Shown here in pieces: positions 1 to 10,876 of a stretch of DNA of 64,000 nucleotides (within the stretch, counting starts at the first letter, position 1; each line of letters starts with the position of its first letter). This DNA comes from Tillandsia leiboldiana (taxonomy: Eukaryota > Streptophyta > Magnoliopsida > Poales > Bromeliaceae). Made by a program: the position numbers and the translations under genes. The notes below the pieces were generated by a model. The model was not told where the DNA came from. It worked only from the letters and a program-made list of their open reading frames with translations, and searched no databases. The stretch spans positions 33,962,810 through 34,026,809 of the forward strand of contig CM055063.1 of assembly GCA_029204045.2 (NCBI GenBank). Reading direction: 5' to 3'.

Positions 1-183
1 GACTACTATGCCTGCCTTGCCTGACTACTATGCCTGCCTTGCCTGCCTACTATTCCTGCCTTGCCTGACTACTATGCCTGCCTTGCCTGCCTACTATGCC
101 TGCCTTGCCTGACTACGATGCCTGCCTTGCCTGCCTACTATGCCTGCCTTGCCTGCCTACTATGCCTGCCTTGCCTGCCTACT
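1..183 (-). repeat. 22-bp minisatellite inside the LTR
   Basis: Tandem 22-bp units alternate between two versions that differ at one position: CCTGCCTTGCCT followed by GACTACTATG or GCCTACTATG. About eight units are visible and the array continues past the window edge. The partner LTR has the same array at 7365-7632. Confidence 0.93.
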
Positions 184-218
184 ATCGAAATGCTCAAGAA
201 CTCAGCTGCGGGAATACT

Positions 219-474
219 GACCGACTACTGACCGGTACGATCGCATCCCAAAATAGGTGACAGACCGACTACTGACCGGTAAGGTCGCACCCAAAATAAG
301 TAACAGACCGGCTCCTGACCGGCACGGTCGCGCACTAAATAAGTGACAGACCGGCTCCTGACCGGCACGGTCGTACACTAAATAAATGACAGACCGGCTC
401 CTGACCGGCACGGTCGCCCACTAAATAAATGACAGACCGGCTCCTGACCGGCACGGTCGCGCACTAAATAAGTA
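219..474 (-). repeat. 43-bp tandem repeat, six units
   Basis: Six units of about 43 bp, each starting GACCGGCTCCTGACCGGCAC or a close variant and ending near AAATAAGTGACA. The first two units are more diverged. The partner LTR has the same six units at 7668-7923. Open frames here, such as 202-411 on the minus strand, come only from this repeat. Confidence 0.93.
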
Positions 475-2015
475 GGAAACTCCGGCCACTAGAGAAATTC
501 GATAACCAATCTGGTGCAATAATAACCACCCGGTCGACCGCCCAAAGTCCGCGGTCGCCGCAATACCCTGCCATCAAGCCCAGCCTGTCCCATATCCCAA
601 GAATCTGACTACACTATCCCAAACCCCCTGCTCGCGCCCGAGCAACATAGACCGCCTGACTAACAAAGGAGGAGAAAGGAAAAAGCATGGTTTCTCCTAA
701 GTCAAGTTCCAATAAGTAGTGTAGCAGTAAAAGATGGCCTAACTAGATGACCATACAAACATGCTTTTGTCCTCAGAAACGATAAAAGTGGGTAAAACAT
801 GTAATAGCAAAGCATGCTAAAAAGTCCCTACTATGCTGTACTAATCTCACACAAGTAGGCTGATGAATAAACATGTACAAGAACCACATGATCTATGCCA
901 TTCCTTGCTTACCTCTCGCTCATATCGGTTGTACAACAAATATGCCGGTCATCAATCATAGAGGGGTGACATCCCCACAAGTGCACTTATATTCGCCATA
1001 ACATAAACACCTTATACAGTTACCACTATTAAGCTTACCCACCTGAAGCGCTTAAACCAAGGTAAACCTGAAGTCGGTGAAGAGCGCAGACGCCCACAGT
1101 CCGAATTCTGCCGAAACAGCATCCTCGGTACATGTCACGAAGGCCTCAGCTCCAACAGCTAAAAATACCCCGAAATCAAAGTCTACAGATCCATCGGGTC
1201 CAGCAACACTTGTAAACACCCCTGGGTACAACAATAAGGTCCAACATTACACTTTTATTCCAAAAATATTCCAAGTATACAACATTAGAAAACAGCCCCG
1301 AAGATGTGCAGTTTTCACCTGCAGAACGGATTCTAAAAAGTCCAATAAAATTACTGTCGCGTTCCTCGCGTCGATACCTTCGAAAAGAGTACCTGCACGT
1401 CAAATTCCGAGCCCCGCAGGCCGAGTTACAAATTCCACAATACAGGGCGCTCACAAACACACAACCACACATCTGTATTTACTTGCACAGTTAAAGGGCG
1501 AAAAATATACCTTCGGGCAAGCTTCAGAAAAATCCACTAAAAATACCGTGACAATCCTCGCGTCGAGTAGATGAAAAAAGTGTATAAGCACGTCGCCATA
1601 CGAAGCCCGGTTGCGGAGATATCGCCGAAAAACCACGCCGCTATCCAAATCTCCATCACAGAAATGGGGTCACAGTAAGCTCGAACAAACACCTCAAAAA
1701 CCGCGAAATGAGGGAAATCTAAAAATACCTAGATCGTAGATCTGTCCGTCGCGGATCCAGCGGCGAAGAAATCGCTCAAAAAGGTGATCGGAGTAGGCCG
1801 GGGGAGCTCGCGCACCGAAACGCGACGAAGGGGAACCCAAATGGACAAGCCTCGCGCCGCGCCGTAAAAATGGAAACCTCGATAAGACTGCCACCAAAAA
1901 TCTCAAAACTTTGCAGATGGATGCAGCATAGCTCGGGGATCATCTTTGCTGAAGGCGCCATGGCGAGAGGAGGCTCGGAAATGCCGGAAAAAGGGAAAGA
2001 AAGAAGCTTGGGTCG

Positions 2016-2025
2016 CTTTTATAGG
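2016..2025 (-). promoter_or_regulatory. LTR TATA box
   Basis: CCTATAAAAG on the minus strand, just downstream of the GC-rich U3. The same motif is at 9465-9474 in the partner LTR and at equivalent places in the other LTR families of this window, so it is the likely LTR promoter. Confidence 0.7.
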
Positions 2026-2096
2026 CTCCAGGAAACAAATCACAAAATGCCGGTTATGTCCCAATTTCCGGGCGGTGGGCAAGAACCGGGCGGCTA

Positions 2097-2121
2097 CAGT
2101 GTTGGGCCCGGCCCAACACTG
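2097..2121. repeat. 25-bp palindrome in U3
   Basis: Two 12-bp arms (2097-2108 and 2110-2121) are exact reverse complements around a single C. Each arm contains TGGGCC, the core of plant site II (TCP-type) promoter elements. The copy near 9546-9570 has lost the symmetry by one base. A shorter form with 9-bp arms is in solo LTR S1 near 18170-18190. Confidence 0.85.
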
Positions 2122-2197
2122 TTCACGCCCGGAAAGCCCAGGGCCCGCCACGTCGCCCCCCGAACAGGCTACAACAAAATTGGCCCCTCACCGCTCG

Positions 2198-2456
2198 ACA
2201 CGTGGACCAACGAGGGATCGACACGTGGCAACCCCTTGGTCAACACCTCGCTGCCACGCCCACGTGCGCGCTGCCAGCGCCGCCTGCGCCCCCCTGCCAG
2301 GCACGCACCCCGAGGCGGCCGCACCTGCTCCGTGGACCGAGCGCACATGGACCGGCCAACAGTGCGCGCCACGTGTCCACCCACCGATCCACCGTACACC
2401 ACGATCTAATCCGTGGACCACGACCGCTGAACCGGCCAATCCTGCCATGCCACGTG
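2198..2456 (-). promoter_or_regulatory. Cluster of CACGTG boxes in U3
   Basis: CACGTG cores occur near 2199, 2222, 2261, 2370 and 2451 within a GC-rich U3, upstream (in minus orientation) of the TATA box at 2016-2025. CACGTG is the known G-box/ABRE core for plant bZIP and bHLH factors. The same clusters are in the other LTRs, at about 13565-13915, 17745-18140, 22305-22805 and 38820-39070. Function is inferred. Confidence 0.55.
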
Positions 2457-2988
2457 GCCTGCCCCCCGGTGCACGACGGCGCCGTGGACCGCGCACCTGC
2501 CCGCGCGCCCACTGCCTGCCCGCGCGTTTGCCCGCGCCTGCCCGCCGCCGCTCCCGTGCCTGCCCGCCGCCGCGCCGCCGCCCTCCGCCGTCGCCGGCGC
2601 TGCCCGCCGGCGCCGGAGTTACTATTCCGGCGTGAACAGTAACCGGTGCTGAAAAATAACAAGTGGGTAGTCCATTTTGACCGTTTTCGCGCGCTGAATC
2701 CGAATTTGATGTCCATTTTGCCAAATTCCAACTCTAAAAATTGCCGAAGGGATCCGGAAAGATATTCTTTTGTCCAAACTTCGCGCTGAGCCCAATTTTA
2801 ATATCCATTGCACGCAAAACCACTTATATGCATTCGATGGGGTCAATTGACTACTCTCGTGATCCATTTAACACCCCGGGTCCAACACTAGTGTCCAATT
2901 GGTGCACAAACACCACCAACGCGCCACATAGGCCTCCAGAAGCTGCTGGTCAACCAGTATTCTCGTCGTGGGGATCTAGGTCCTCACA

Positions 2989-3004
2989 TCCTCCCCCACT
3001 AAGG
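2989..3004 (-). other. Polypurine tract of element A
   Basis: On the minus strand CCTTAGTGGGGGAGGA ends one base before the LTR start TGTGAGGACC. This is the usual plus-strand priming site next to a 3' LTR. Just upstream is the TTTCGAGGACGAAAC block common at the 3' end of Tekay/Del-like elements. Confidence 0.85.
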
Positions 3005-3064
3005 AATGTTTCGTCCTCGAAACTAGCTCAATTCCACTGGGAGTCACGAACACCAAGGGTAAGT

Positions 3065-3218
3065 ACTCAACATCACCCTCTCCAGCTCCTAAGCCATCAT
3101 TCGCTCCCAGTGATCACTCCTCAACAACAACAACAGCAATATCCAGTACGGCATAGCCCGATTGCGCAATTCCCTTGTCTCACGAGCCAGAATTCGCAAC
3201 GGGCGTCCCTCGTACTCC
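3065..3218 (-). pseudogene. pol: Chromodomain remnant with leucine tract
   Basis: Translating the minus strand from about 3218 gives EYEGRPLRILARETRELRNR, followed by AMPYWILLLLLL and a decayed WSNH-like stretch, then a stop and EL. This matches the carboxy-terminal chromodomain of plant chromovirus integrases, whose usual form is Y-E-E-x-P-V-x-I-L-x-R-E-x-x-x-L-R-N-R, then PYVKVLWSNH and ATWELE. Where PYVKVLW is expected there is instead a CTG/TTG run read as leucines. Composite T carries the same tract at 53695-53870, so it arose before the two elements separated. Frame and residues are read directly. The family assignment rests on known chromovirus structure. Confidence 0.75.
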
Positions 3219-4029
3219 AAACACTCATAGATCTCAAAGGGGCGGGTCAATCACGGTCGAGGGATCCAAAAACATGACCTTCATGAGCTGAGACATGTAA
3301 CACAACAGGGTTCCATCCAAAGCTGGGGGAAAACAAGATAATCGCCAGTGCAACACGCACCAAACCACAACCTGTGTCAACTCAACCAAGGCAACCCAAA
3401 GTATACCCACACTTTTATCCAATAAGGAAAAGAATCCAATGAACTGGGGTCCTCACTCAGTCACTACCAGACCCAAACCACACGAGTGGACTACTCAACT
3501 GCAGGCTACCCTCATAAGGGATCCTCAAGAGACACAATCTCTTGCCACAGTTGGTCACTCAACATGCCAACATATCCCCAACGGACCCACGGGTCGAAGT
3601 CGATCTCTTAACTTGTAAAGGACACCCTGACGGGGACTAAACCATCAGTGAACGGGACTGAAAACTGGCTCAAAAGGCGATCATAATGCTGATGCCCAAC
3701 TCGCGATCAAAAGTCCGTACCAGCAATGCCAATTCGCGTAAATCCCATTCAAGATGCTGAAAGCTGTAGGCTCCACTGATACCGCATGGTAGAAACTGTA
3801 AACCAAAGCTGAAATCTTATGTACCATATAGTACAGAACAGAAATGCTGAGTAATCAGGACTGATAGCCAAGCAGGCATGGCCTACGCCCAGGTATATCA
3901 ATCAAAGCCAGAAATAATAGGCGTACTGAAAGGCTCATCTGTGGGATCCAAGCTGCCTGCAAAACAGCGGTTTGTCCTGCCACAACACTCATAGGGTCGG
4001 ACTAATGAGGTGTGGACTGAAGATCATCC

Positions 4030-4125
4030 CATGGTAATTCTACAGCCACAATGGGAGGCATCACAAAAACACGCAAGTCCATCTCCCAACACTGGAAGTA
4101 CTAATATTGGCGCTGGTATCAGTCT
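4030..4125 (-). pseudogene. pol: RNase H amino-terminal fragment
   Basis: On the minus strand APILVLPVLGDG is followed by FCDASHCGCR. This matches the RT/RNase H junction of Ty3/gypsy pol, typically APILTLP then YSDASRSGLGC. The first catalytic aspartate (CDAS) is kept. Directly after SHCGC the match is lost, in the same place as in composite T near 53205, so both carry the same deletion joint. Confidence 0.7.
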
Positions 4126-4680
4126 CATTATCCATTGGCCATGCCCTCTCGGCACTGTCAAGTCTAAGAAGCTCCTCCTCTCAAGAATAATGTTGGTTTC
4201 AGCCAAACTCGAATAAACATCCATTTGGTCGGATTCCACCGCCACTCCCATGGCTAGAATAAAGTGACCCAAAAAGGCATGCACTTGGAGCTAAAACTTG
4301 TACCTCAATAACTTGGCATACAGATTCATCCACACGGGTATGGTAGCACATCCACAAAGTGCTCCTCGTGCTCCAAGTCGCTCTGGGAGTAAAGCAAATA
4401 TCCTTGGGGAACACCACTCCTAATCCGTCCAAGCACAACTGGGACATACAATTCCTCAAATCTTAAAGTCGACAGGGTATTCGTCATTCCATTGGGCCTC
4501 ACTATAAGCTCATAATGCCCCTACCGTGTCCTGAACGCCACCTAGGCAAAGTCATCGGCTGTCTAATTCCATGTAGGTACTCGCATCATCCACTAACTGC
4601 CGGAGTATAACTCCATCAAATGGTCCTAGATACCACCCGGACCGGTCTACACTCGAACCATAAAAGGACCCTCACAGTCG

Positions 4681-4755
4681 GGTATCAACGACGTGGCATC
4701 ACCACCGTATACCAACGGCGTGGCATCACCGCCGTATACCAACGGCGTGGCACTA
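4681..4755 (-). repeat. 27-bp tandem repeat in decayed pol
   Basis: Two to three copies of about 27 bp built around GTATACCAACGGCGTGGCAT, just after the RT remnant. The T element has one copy at the matching place (near 52560-52585), so this is a local duplication in element A. Confidence 0.75.
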
Positions 4756-4759
4756 GGTC

Positions 4760-4990
4760 AATCAGACCCCTCGATCCATCAGATCCTGCAACTGCACCAT
4801 CAGCCCTCTCAGCTCTACAGGCGATATCCAATGAGGTGCTGTCGAGGGTGGCGCGGTTCCCCGAACCACGTCCAACGCAATCTCTATCTCCCTAACCGGC
4901 GGCATTACCAACAACTAAGGTGAAATCACACCCGGGATCTCATGGGCAACAAAGATATCCCTGAGCCCCGGTGCTGCCGTAAGCACCTCT
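4760..4990 (-). pseudogene. pol: Reverse transcriptase amino-terminal remnant
   Basis: The minus strand reads HEIPGV, then MPPVREIEIALDVVRGTAPP, then APHWISPVELRGLMVQLQDL. This matches the start of Ty3/gypsy RT (usual pattern: PDREIEFVIDLVPGTAPISKAPYRMAPAELKELKEQL). It is broken by a stop after the first few residues and by another after LMDRGV. The rest of RT, including the YIDD catalytic box, is absent. The T internal region has the same piece at 52380-52525. Confidence 0.8.
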
Positions 4991-6544
4991 CACACTGTCG
5001 CTAAAACCTGAGTGCTCTAACAATCACATCAAGCAAGCCTCCTCTTGTCCACCTCGCCGAAGATCAAAGTCCTCTCTCGCCGCATTCAAACATCCTGTGG
5101 CATTGTGCCAAACAATCTCAAGCACAGGGTCGAAACACCGAATTGCTACAATTTCCAATAATTCTGCCGGTAACTCGCGGTCTCGGCCACACTGGACATG
5201 ATCCAAAAGCCTCCACCACATGCACAACCACAACAGGAACCTGTACCTCTAGTGCACGTGGTAACAAATCTGCCTCTAGCCCATGCAAGAGTGGAACATG
5301 CTCTAACTCCGACTACTGTGGTGAAATCCCACCTGCGACACTCGATCCATTACCGTGGCGCCCTCCAACCGGGCGGCACAGATTCATCCGCTCAAAGCAA
5401 GTGGTTGTCGCTCAATCTGCCTGAAAATCAGGACTATCCGCAAGGGAGCACGACCTCTGTCTCTGATCACATTGAGGCGACGAATAAGGTCCTCCGCAGA
5501 TAACAAATCCACGCTACCGCTACGCCATTCTGATATAAATACTTATGCTGCCTTCGGGGTCCACCCGATCTCCGGCATCTCGGAAACTCGTTATCCTGGA
5601 GAAAGAAATCAGAAATGCCTCTGCCGGCCGATCTGTCCTCCATCACCCGGCGCCAAGCGCCAAAATCCAGAACTCGCCTCTGGCGGCATATCCCTCTCCA
5701 AAGGAACTGCAATGCCACGCTCCATACACAATGCCTACTCCAACGAGGCATCAAAACCTACAATGGAGGGACTGAATAACTGAAAGGTATCCTGGCGCAA
5801 TCCACTCCCAGCCTCATATATCCTATGCGCCTCGTCCCTCGAATCTGGAGCGCGCAGTTCAACAACTGCATAAACTCTCTGGCACAGAGAGGCTCTCAAT
5901 TGATCAATCCATCACCACCAACCACGACTCTGCCTCCAAAGGCTCCAAACTCAACCTTACGAGTCGGGGTGGATCATCAGCCAAATCTGGCTCAATAGTT
6001 CGATCATGTCCCACAGCTCCTCTGCTGTCAACTATCCACCCTGCCTCGGTGCCTCGACACAAATCATTGGCACAGAGGGGGTTACTCAGTGCCCCAACCA
6101 CTGTGTCACCAAGACCAGCTGCTCACTCGGTCGCTGATAAGCCTCTGATAATCCTGTCATCTGGGTCCGGAGTTCTCTGACCTCAATCCGGGTATCCGGC
6201 CCAAAACCAACTGCTCAAGCTCAACTTCTATGACAGGATGCACACGGGTCACAACCCAGCGTCGGGGAGACACAGCTTGCCACAACGAAACCACAAAACA
6301 GCACACAACAGCCCTCGACCCAATCCAGCGAAAGTCTAAAGCATGTCACCCGTTCCACAGCATTATGTTGTCTGCAGCCAACATAATCACTTAGGAGAAT
6401 AAACATGCCAATCTCTCTTCCCGTCCCTTGGGAGAGGTATAAAACTCAATCAGGACTCTCGCTAAAAAATCACAACTCTCCCGAAGTTAACCAAGGGTCA
6501 AACCATAAGCCTAGGGTTTCTAAGTCCACCATGACCTACAACCT

Positions 6545-6557
6545 AGGCTCTGATACC
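6545..6557 (-). other. Primer binding site, initiator tRNA-Met
   Basis: TGGTATCAGAGCC on the minus strand, a few bases after the 5' LTR end at 6567. It is complementary to the 3' end of plant initiator tRNA-Met, the usual primer of these elements. Confidence 0.92.
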
Positions 6558-7060
6558 ACTCTAATCTGTCACGCCCCGGGGTCGAAACTGCGACCCGGGC
6601 TCGCCAACAGATCCGCCACCTATGCCGTCCTGCATAAGCGAAGCGTCCTACCTGCAAGGAAGTACTACAGCTAAACAGATATCAGAGCTATAAATAAAAA
6701 TCTGCTGTAACTAAAATCAATCCATGTACAACTGGAAATAATACAACAGTGTTCGCCTCCCAAAAAGAATAATAATAATACAATATCCTCAAATACAAGC
6801 TCTGAACCCAACCGGGAGGTAATTCCAATAAATACATCAGTGCACAGTCTCTCAATACATAATATATCCTCACTACATCAGTCTCTCAAAAGAGGAAAAA
6901 ATAAAACAACTAATCTACTGAAGATCTCCTCTGAAGGGTACCACTACTCTCCAACAACGGGTAGGGATCTAGCACGCGACTCCCTCGTCTCGAACAACCA
7001 CCGCAGAATCCGCAACACCCACTAAGACTCTGCAAAACAAGGGAGAGGAAGGAAAAAGGA

Positions 7061-7110
7061 GGGGGAAGACCCCCAAAGGGTGTGAGAACTACACCAAAAA
7101 GGGAGTTCTC
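7061..7110 (-). other. Conserved pair of LTR hairpins
   Basis: Hairpin one has 7-bp arms, 7084-7090 with 7104-7110 (GAGAACT/AGTTCTC). Hairpin two has 5-bp G/C arms, 7061-7065 with 7070-7074. They lie just before the predicted splice acceptor. Equivalent stems with different loops are in the other LTRs. Confidence 0.65.
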
Positions 7111-7364
7111 AGTGGGTACCACCGCCAGACCTGACGGTCTGCCCACTAAGTCCTCAAGATACGTAAAATAACCAAAGCCGTAAGGACTGAAATAAGGAAG
7201 CTGGAGACTCTCAACAGCTATCCTGCCTCTATCTAAATGCCCAAGATGGGAGAACCAACGAAGGGTATGCAACCACTAGCACCTGAAGTGCACAATCGAC
7301 CCAATCGATAGACCAGTAATCACTGGCACTACCTGCTATGCCTGCTATGCCTGCTATGCCTGCT

Positions 7365-7632
7365 AACTATGCCTGCCTTGACTGACTACTATGCCTGCCT
7401 TGCCTGACTACTATGCCTGCCTTGCCTGCCTACTATGCCTGCCTTGCCTGACTATTATGCCTGCCTTGCCTGCCTACTATGCCTGCCTTGCCTGCCTACT
7501 ATGCCTGCCTTGCCTGACTACTATGCCTGCCTTGCCTGCCTACTATGCCTGCCTTGCCTGACTACTATGCCTGCCTTGCCTGCCTACTATGCCTGCCTTG
7601 CCTGCCTACTATGCCTGCCTTGCCTGCCTACT
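7365..7632 (-). repeat. 22-bp minisatellite, about 12 units
   Basis: The same alternating 22-bp units as at 1-183. It is preceded at 7330-7364 by shorter units built on CTGCTATGC, which look like the seed of the expansion. Composite T has only single-copy sequence here, containing GCAGGCAGTACCAG. Confidence 0.93.
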
Positions 7633-7667
7633 ATCGAAATGCTCAAGAACTCAACTGCGGGAATACT

Positions 7668-7923
7668 GACCGACTACTGACCGGTACGATCGCATCCCAA
7701 AACAGGTGACAGACCGACTACTGACCGGTACGGTCGCACCCAAAATAAGTAACAGACCGGCTCCTGACCGGCACGGTCGCGCACTAAATAAGTGACAGAC
7801 CGGCTCCTGACCGGCACGGTCGTACACTAAATAAATGACAGACCGGCTCCTGACCGGCACGGTCGCCCACTAAATAAATGACAGACCGGCTCCTGACCGG
7901 CACGGTCGCGCACTAAGTAAGTA
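7668..7923 (-). repeat. 43-bp tandem repeat, six units
   Basis: Partner of the array at 219-474, with the same number and order of units and only a few base differences. Confidence 0.93.
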
Positions 7924-9464
7924 GGAAACTCCGGCCACTAGAGAAATTCGATAACCAATATGGTGCAATAATAACCACCCGGTCGACCGCCCAAAGTCCG
8001 CGGTCGCCGCAATACCCTGCCATCAAGCCCAGCCTGTCCCATATCCCAAGAATTTGACTACACTATCCCAAACCCCCTGCTCGCGCCCGAGCAACATAGA
8101 CCGCCTGACTAACAAAGGAGGAGAAAGGAAAAAGCATGGTTTCTCTTAAGTCAAGTTCCAATAAGTAGTGTAGCAGTAAAAGATGGCCTAACTAGATGAC
8201 CATACAAACATGCTTTTGTCCTCAGAAACGATAAAAGTGGGTAAAACATGTAATAGCAAAGCATGCTAAAAAGTCCCTACTATGCTATACTAATCTCACA
8301 CAAGTAGGCTGATGAATAAACATGTACAAGAACCACATGATCTATGCCATTCCTTGCTTACCTCTCGCTCATATCGGTTGTACAACAAATATGCCGGTCA
8401 TCAATCATAGAGAGGTGACATCCCCACAAGTGCACTTATATTCGCCTTAACATAAAGACCTTATACAGTTACCACTATTAAGCTTACCCACCTGAAGCGC
8501 TTAAACCAAGGTAAACCTGAAGTCGGTGAAGAGCGCAGACGCCCACAGTCCAAATTCTACCGAAACTGCATCCTCGGTACATGTCGCGAAGGCCTCGGCT
8601 CCAACAGCTAAAAGTACCCCGAAATCAAAGTCTACAGATCCATCGGGTCCAGCAACACTTGTAAACACCCATGGGTACAACAATAAGGTCCAACATTACA
8701 CTTTTATTCGAAAAATATTCCAAGTATACAACATCAGAATACAGCCCCGAAGATGTGCAGTTTTCACCTGCAGAACGGATTCTAAAAAATCCAATAAAAT
8801 TACTATCGCGTTCCTCGTGTCGATACCTTCGAAAAGAGTACCTGCACGTCAAATTCTGAGCCCCGTAGGCCGAGTTACAAATTCCACAATACAGGGCGCT
8901 CACAAACACACAACCACACATCTGTATTTCCTTGCACAGATAAAGGGCGAAAAATATACCTTCGGGCAAGCTTCAAAAAAATCTACTAAAAATACCGTGA
9001 CAATCCTCGCATCGAGTAGATGAAAAAAGTGTACAAGCACGTCGCCATACGAAGCCCGGTTGCAGAGATATCGCCGAAAAACCACGCCGCTGTCCAAATC
9101 TCCATCACAGAAATGTGGTCACAGTAAGCTCGAACAAACACCTCGAAAACCGCGAAATGAGGGAAATCCGAAAATACCTAGATCGTAGATATGTCCGTCG
9201 CAGATCCAGCGGCGAAGAAATCGCTCAAAAATGTGATCGGAGTAGGCCGGGGGAGCTCGCGCACCGAAACGCGACGAAGGGGAACCCTAATGGACGAGCG
9301 TCGCGCCGCGCCGTAAAATTGGAAACCTCGACAAGCGTGCCACCAAAAATCTCAAATCTTTGCAGATGGATGCAGCATAGCTCGGGGATCATCTTTGCTG
9401 AAGGCGCCATGGTGAGAGGAGGCTCGGAAATGACGGAAAAAGGGAAAGAAAGAAGCTTGGGTCG

Positions 9465-9474
9465 CTTTTATAGG
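9465..9474 (-). promoter_or_regulatory. LTR TATA box
   Basis: CCTATAAAAG on the minus strand in the 5' LTR, which is the copy that would drive transcription of element A. Confidence 0.7.
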
Positions 9475-10439
9475 CTCCAGGAAACAAATCACAAAATGCC
9501 GGTTATGTCCCAATTTCCGGGCGGTGGGCAAGAACCGGGCGGCTACAGTGTTGGGCCCGGCCAAACACTGTTCACGCCCGGAAAGCCCAGGGCCCGCCAT
9601 GTCGCCCCCCGAACAGGCTACAGCAAAACTGGCCCCTCACCGCTCAACACGTGGACCAACGAGGGATCGACACGTGGCAACCCCTTGGTCAACACCTCGC
9701 TGCCACGCCCACGTGCGCGCTGCCAGCGCCGCCTGCGCCCCCCTGCCAGGCACGCACCCCGAGGCGGCCGCACCTGCTCCGTGGACCGAGCGCACATGGA
9801 CCGGCCAACCAGTGCGCGCCACGTGTCCACCCACCGGTCCACCGTACACCACGATCTAATCCGTGGACCACGACCGCTGAACCGGCCAATCCTGCCATGC
9901 CACGTGGCCTGCCCCCCGGTGCACGACGGCGCCGTGGACGGCGCACCTGCCCGCGCGCCCACGTGCCTGCCCGCGCGTCTGCCCGCGCCTCCCCGCCGCC
10001 GCTCCCGTGCCTGCCCGCCGCCGCGCCGCCGCCCTCCGCCGTCGCCGGCGCTGCCCGCCGGCGCCGGAGTTACTGTTCCGGCGTGAACAGTAACCGGTGC
10101 TCAAAAATAACAAGTGGGTAGTCCATTTTGACCGTTTTCGCGCGCTGAATCCGAATTTTATGTCCATTTTGCCAAATTCCAACTCTAAAAATTGCCGAAG
10201 GCATCCGGAAAGATATTCTTTTGTCCAAACTTCGCGCTGAGCCCAATTTTAATATCCATTGCGCGCAAAACCACTTATATGCATTCGATGGGGTCAATTG
10301 ACTACTCTCGTGATCCATTTAACACCCCGGGTCCAACACTAGTGTCCAATTGGTACACAAACACCACCAACGCGCCACATAGGCCTCCAAAAGCTGCTGG
10401 TCAACCTGTATTCTCGTCGTGGGGATCCAGGTCCTCACA

Positions 10440-10876
10440 GCGCACCTGCCCGCGCCGCGCTCCGCCGCTGCCACCGCTGCCCGCCGCCGCCGGAACAGTA
10501 CCAAGAAGCCTCGAAAAACGTGCGCATCATCCGGGCTCCGAAAAATACAAGCGAATAGTCCATTTTCATCGTTTTCGCGCGCTGAATCCAAATCCGAAGT
10601 CCGATTTGCCAAATTCCAACTCTAAAAATTGCCGAGGGCATCCGGAAAGATGTTCTTTTGTCCAAACTTCGCGCTGAGCCCAATTTTAATATCCGTTGCG
10701 CGCAAAACCACTTCTAAGCATTCGACGGGGCCATTTGATCACCCACGTGATCTATTTAAGCCCGAAGTCCCCCACTTGTGTCCAAATTGTGCACAAACCC
10801 CGCCGACGCGCCGCATAGGCCTCCAGAAGCTGTAGATGCAGCAGTGCTCTATTTGTGGGAATTTCGGGTCTTCACA
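10440..10876 (-). mobile_element. Older LTR fragment hosting element A
   Basis: About 440 bp matching the first part of the same LTR type on the minus strand. It starts TGTGAAGACC at 10876 and includes the conserved block with GCGCGCTGAATCC and the CCGGAACAGTA motif. It stops where element A begins. The remainder should lie left of the window, beyond A's other end. The sequence is clearly diverged from A's own LTRs, so it is an older relative. Confidence 0.8.

Larger units (their letters stand above)
1..1042 (-). other. Predicted LTR leader intron, donor end
   Basis: On the minus strand CAG/GTGGGTAAG gives a strong 5' splice site with the first intron base at 1042. The acceptor would lie left of the window. 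The partner LTR shows the full predicted intron at 7030-8491. This is an inference from splice-site consensus and conservation between LTRs. Confidence 0.45.
1..2988 (-). mobile_element. 3' LTR of minus-strand element A, cut by the window edge
   Basis: This is the 3' LTR of a Ty3/gypsy element on the minus strand. It matches 6567-10439 almost base for base at an offset of about 7449, so the two are the LTR pair of one element. The LTR begins TGTGAGGACC (minus strand) at 2988, directly after a polypurine tract, and its other end lies outside the window, so the target duplication cannot be checked. It holds the same modules as the partner: conserved block near the start, GC-rich U3 with CACGTG boxes, TATA box, candidate splice donor at 1042, and tandem arrays. 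Near-identity to the partner suggests a fairly recent insertion. Confidence 0.9.
2989..6566 (-). mobile_element. Decayed internal region of element A
   Basis: About 3.6 kb between the LTRs, read on the minus strand. It is collinear with the internal region of composite T (50484-53923) through most of its length. From 5' to 3' it holds the primer site, a long stretch with no intact frame where gag would be, an RT amino-terminal piece (4760-4990), a fragment of RNase H (4030-4125), a chromodomain remnant (3065-3218) and the polypurine tract. Autonomous relatives normally need about 5 kb here, so most of protease, RT core and integrase is missing. No frame is intact, so this copy is non-autonomous. 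Confidence 0.85.
7030..8491 (-). other. Predicted leader intron in the LTR of element A
   Basis: Donor CAG/GTGGGTAAG at 8491 and acceptor TTGTTTTGCAG/AGTC ending at 7030, preceded by a pyrimidine-rich tract (minus strand), give a 1462-bp intron. Both sites are at the same places in the other LTRs of the window. The 22-bp and 43-bp arrays lie wholly inside it. No transcript evidence is available. Confidence 0.45.
6567..10439 (-). mobile_element. 5' LTR of element A, 3873 bp
   Basis: A complete LTR running TGTGAGGACC (at 10439) to GGCGTGACA (at 6567) on the minus strand, followed by the primer site. It contains the TATA box at 9465-9474, the CACGTG cluster (about 9650-9910), predicted intron 7030-8491, two hairpins near 7061-7110 and two tandem arrays. 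The base after the LTR start begins an older LTR fragment of the same kind (10440-10876), so A inserted into a relative. The target duplication would be GCGCA (10440-10444), with its partner outside the window. Confidence 0.92.

Noticed and set aside
1..183. CRISPR-like spaced repeat at the left edge (also 7365-7632)
   Set aside because: Units are contiguous 22-bp minisatellite copies without unique spacers, inside a plant LTR.
1077..1574. 165-codon open frame, also present at 8526-9023
   Set aside because: The frame is kept only because the two LTRs are near-identical. It lies antisense to the LTR transcript, has no recognised domain and is not kept in S1, S2 or T.
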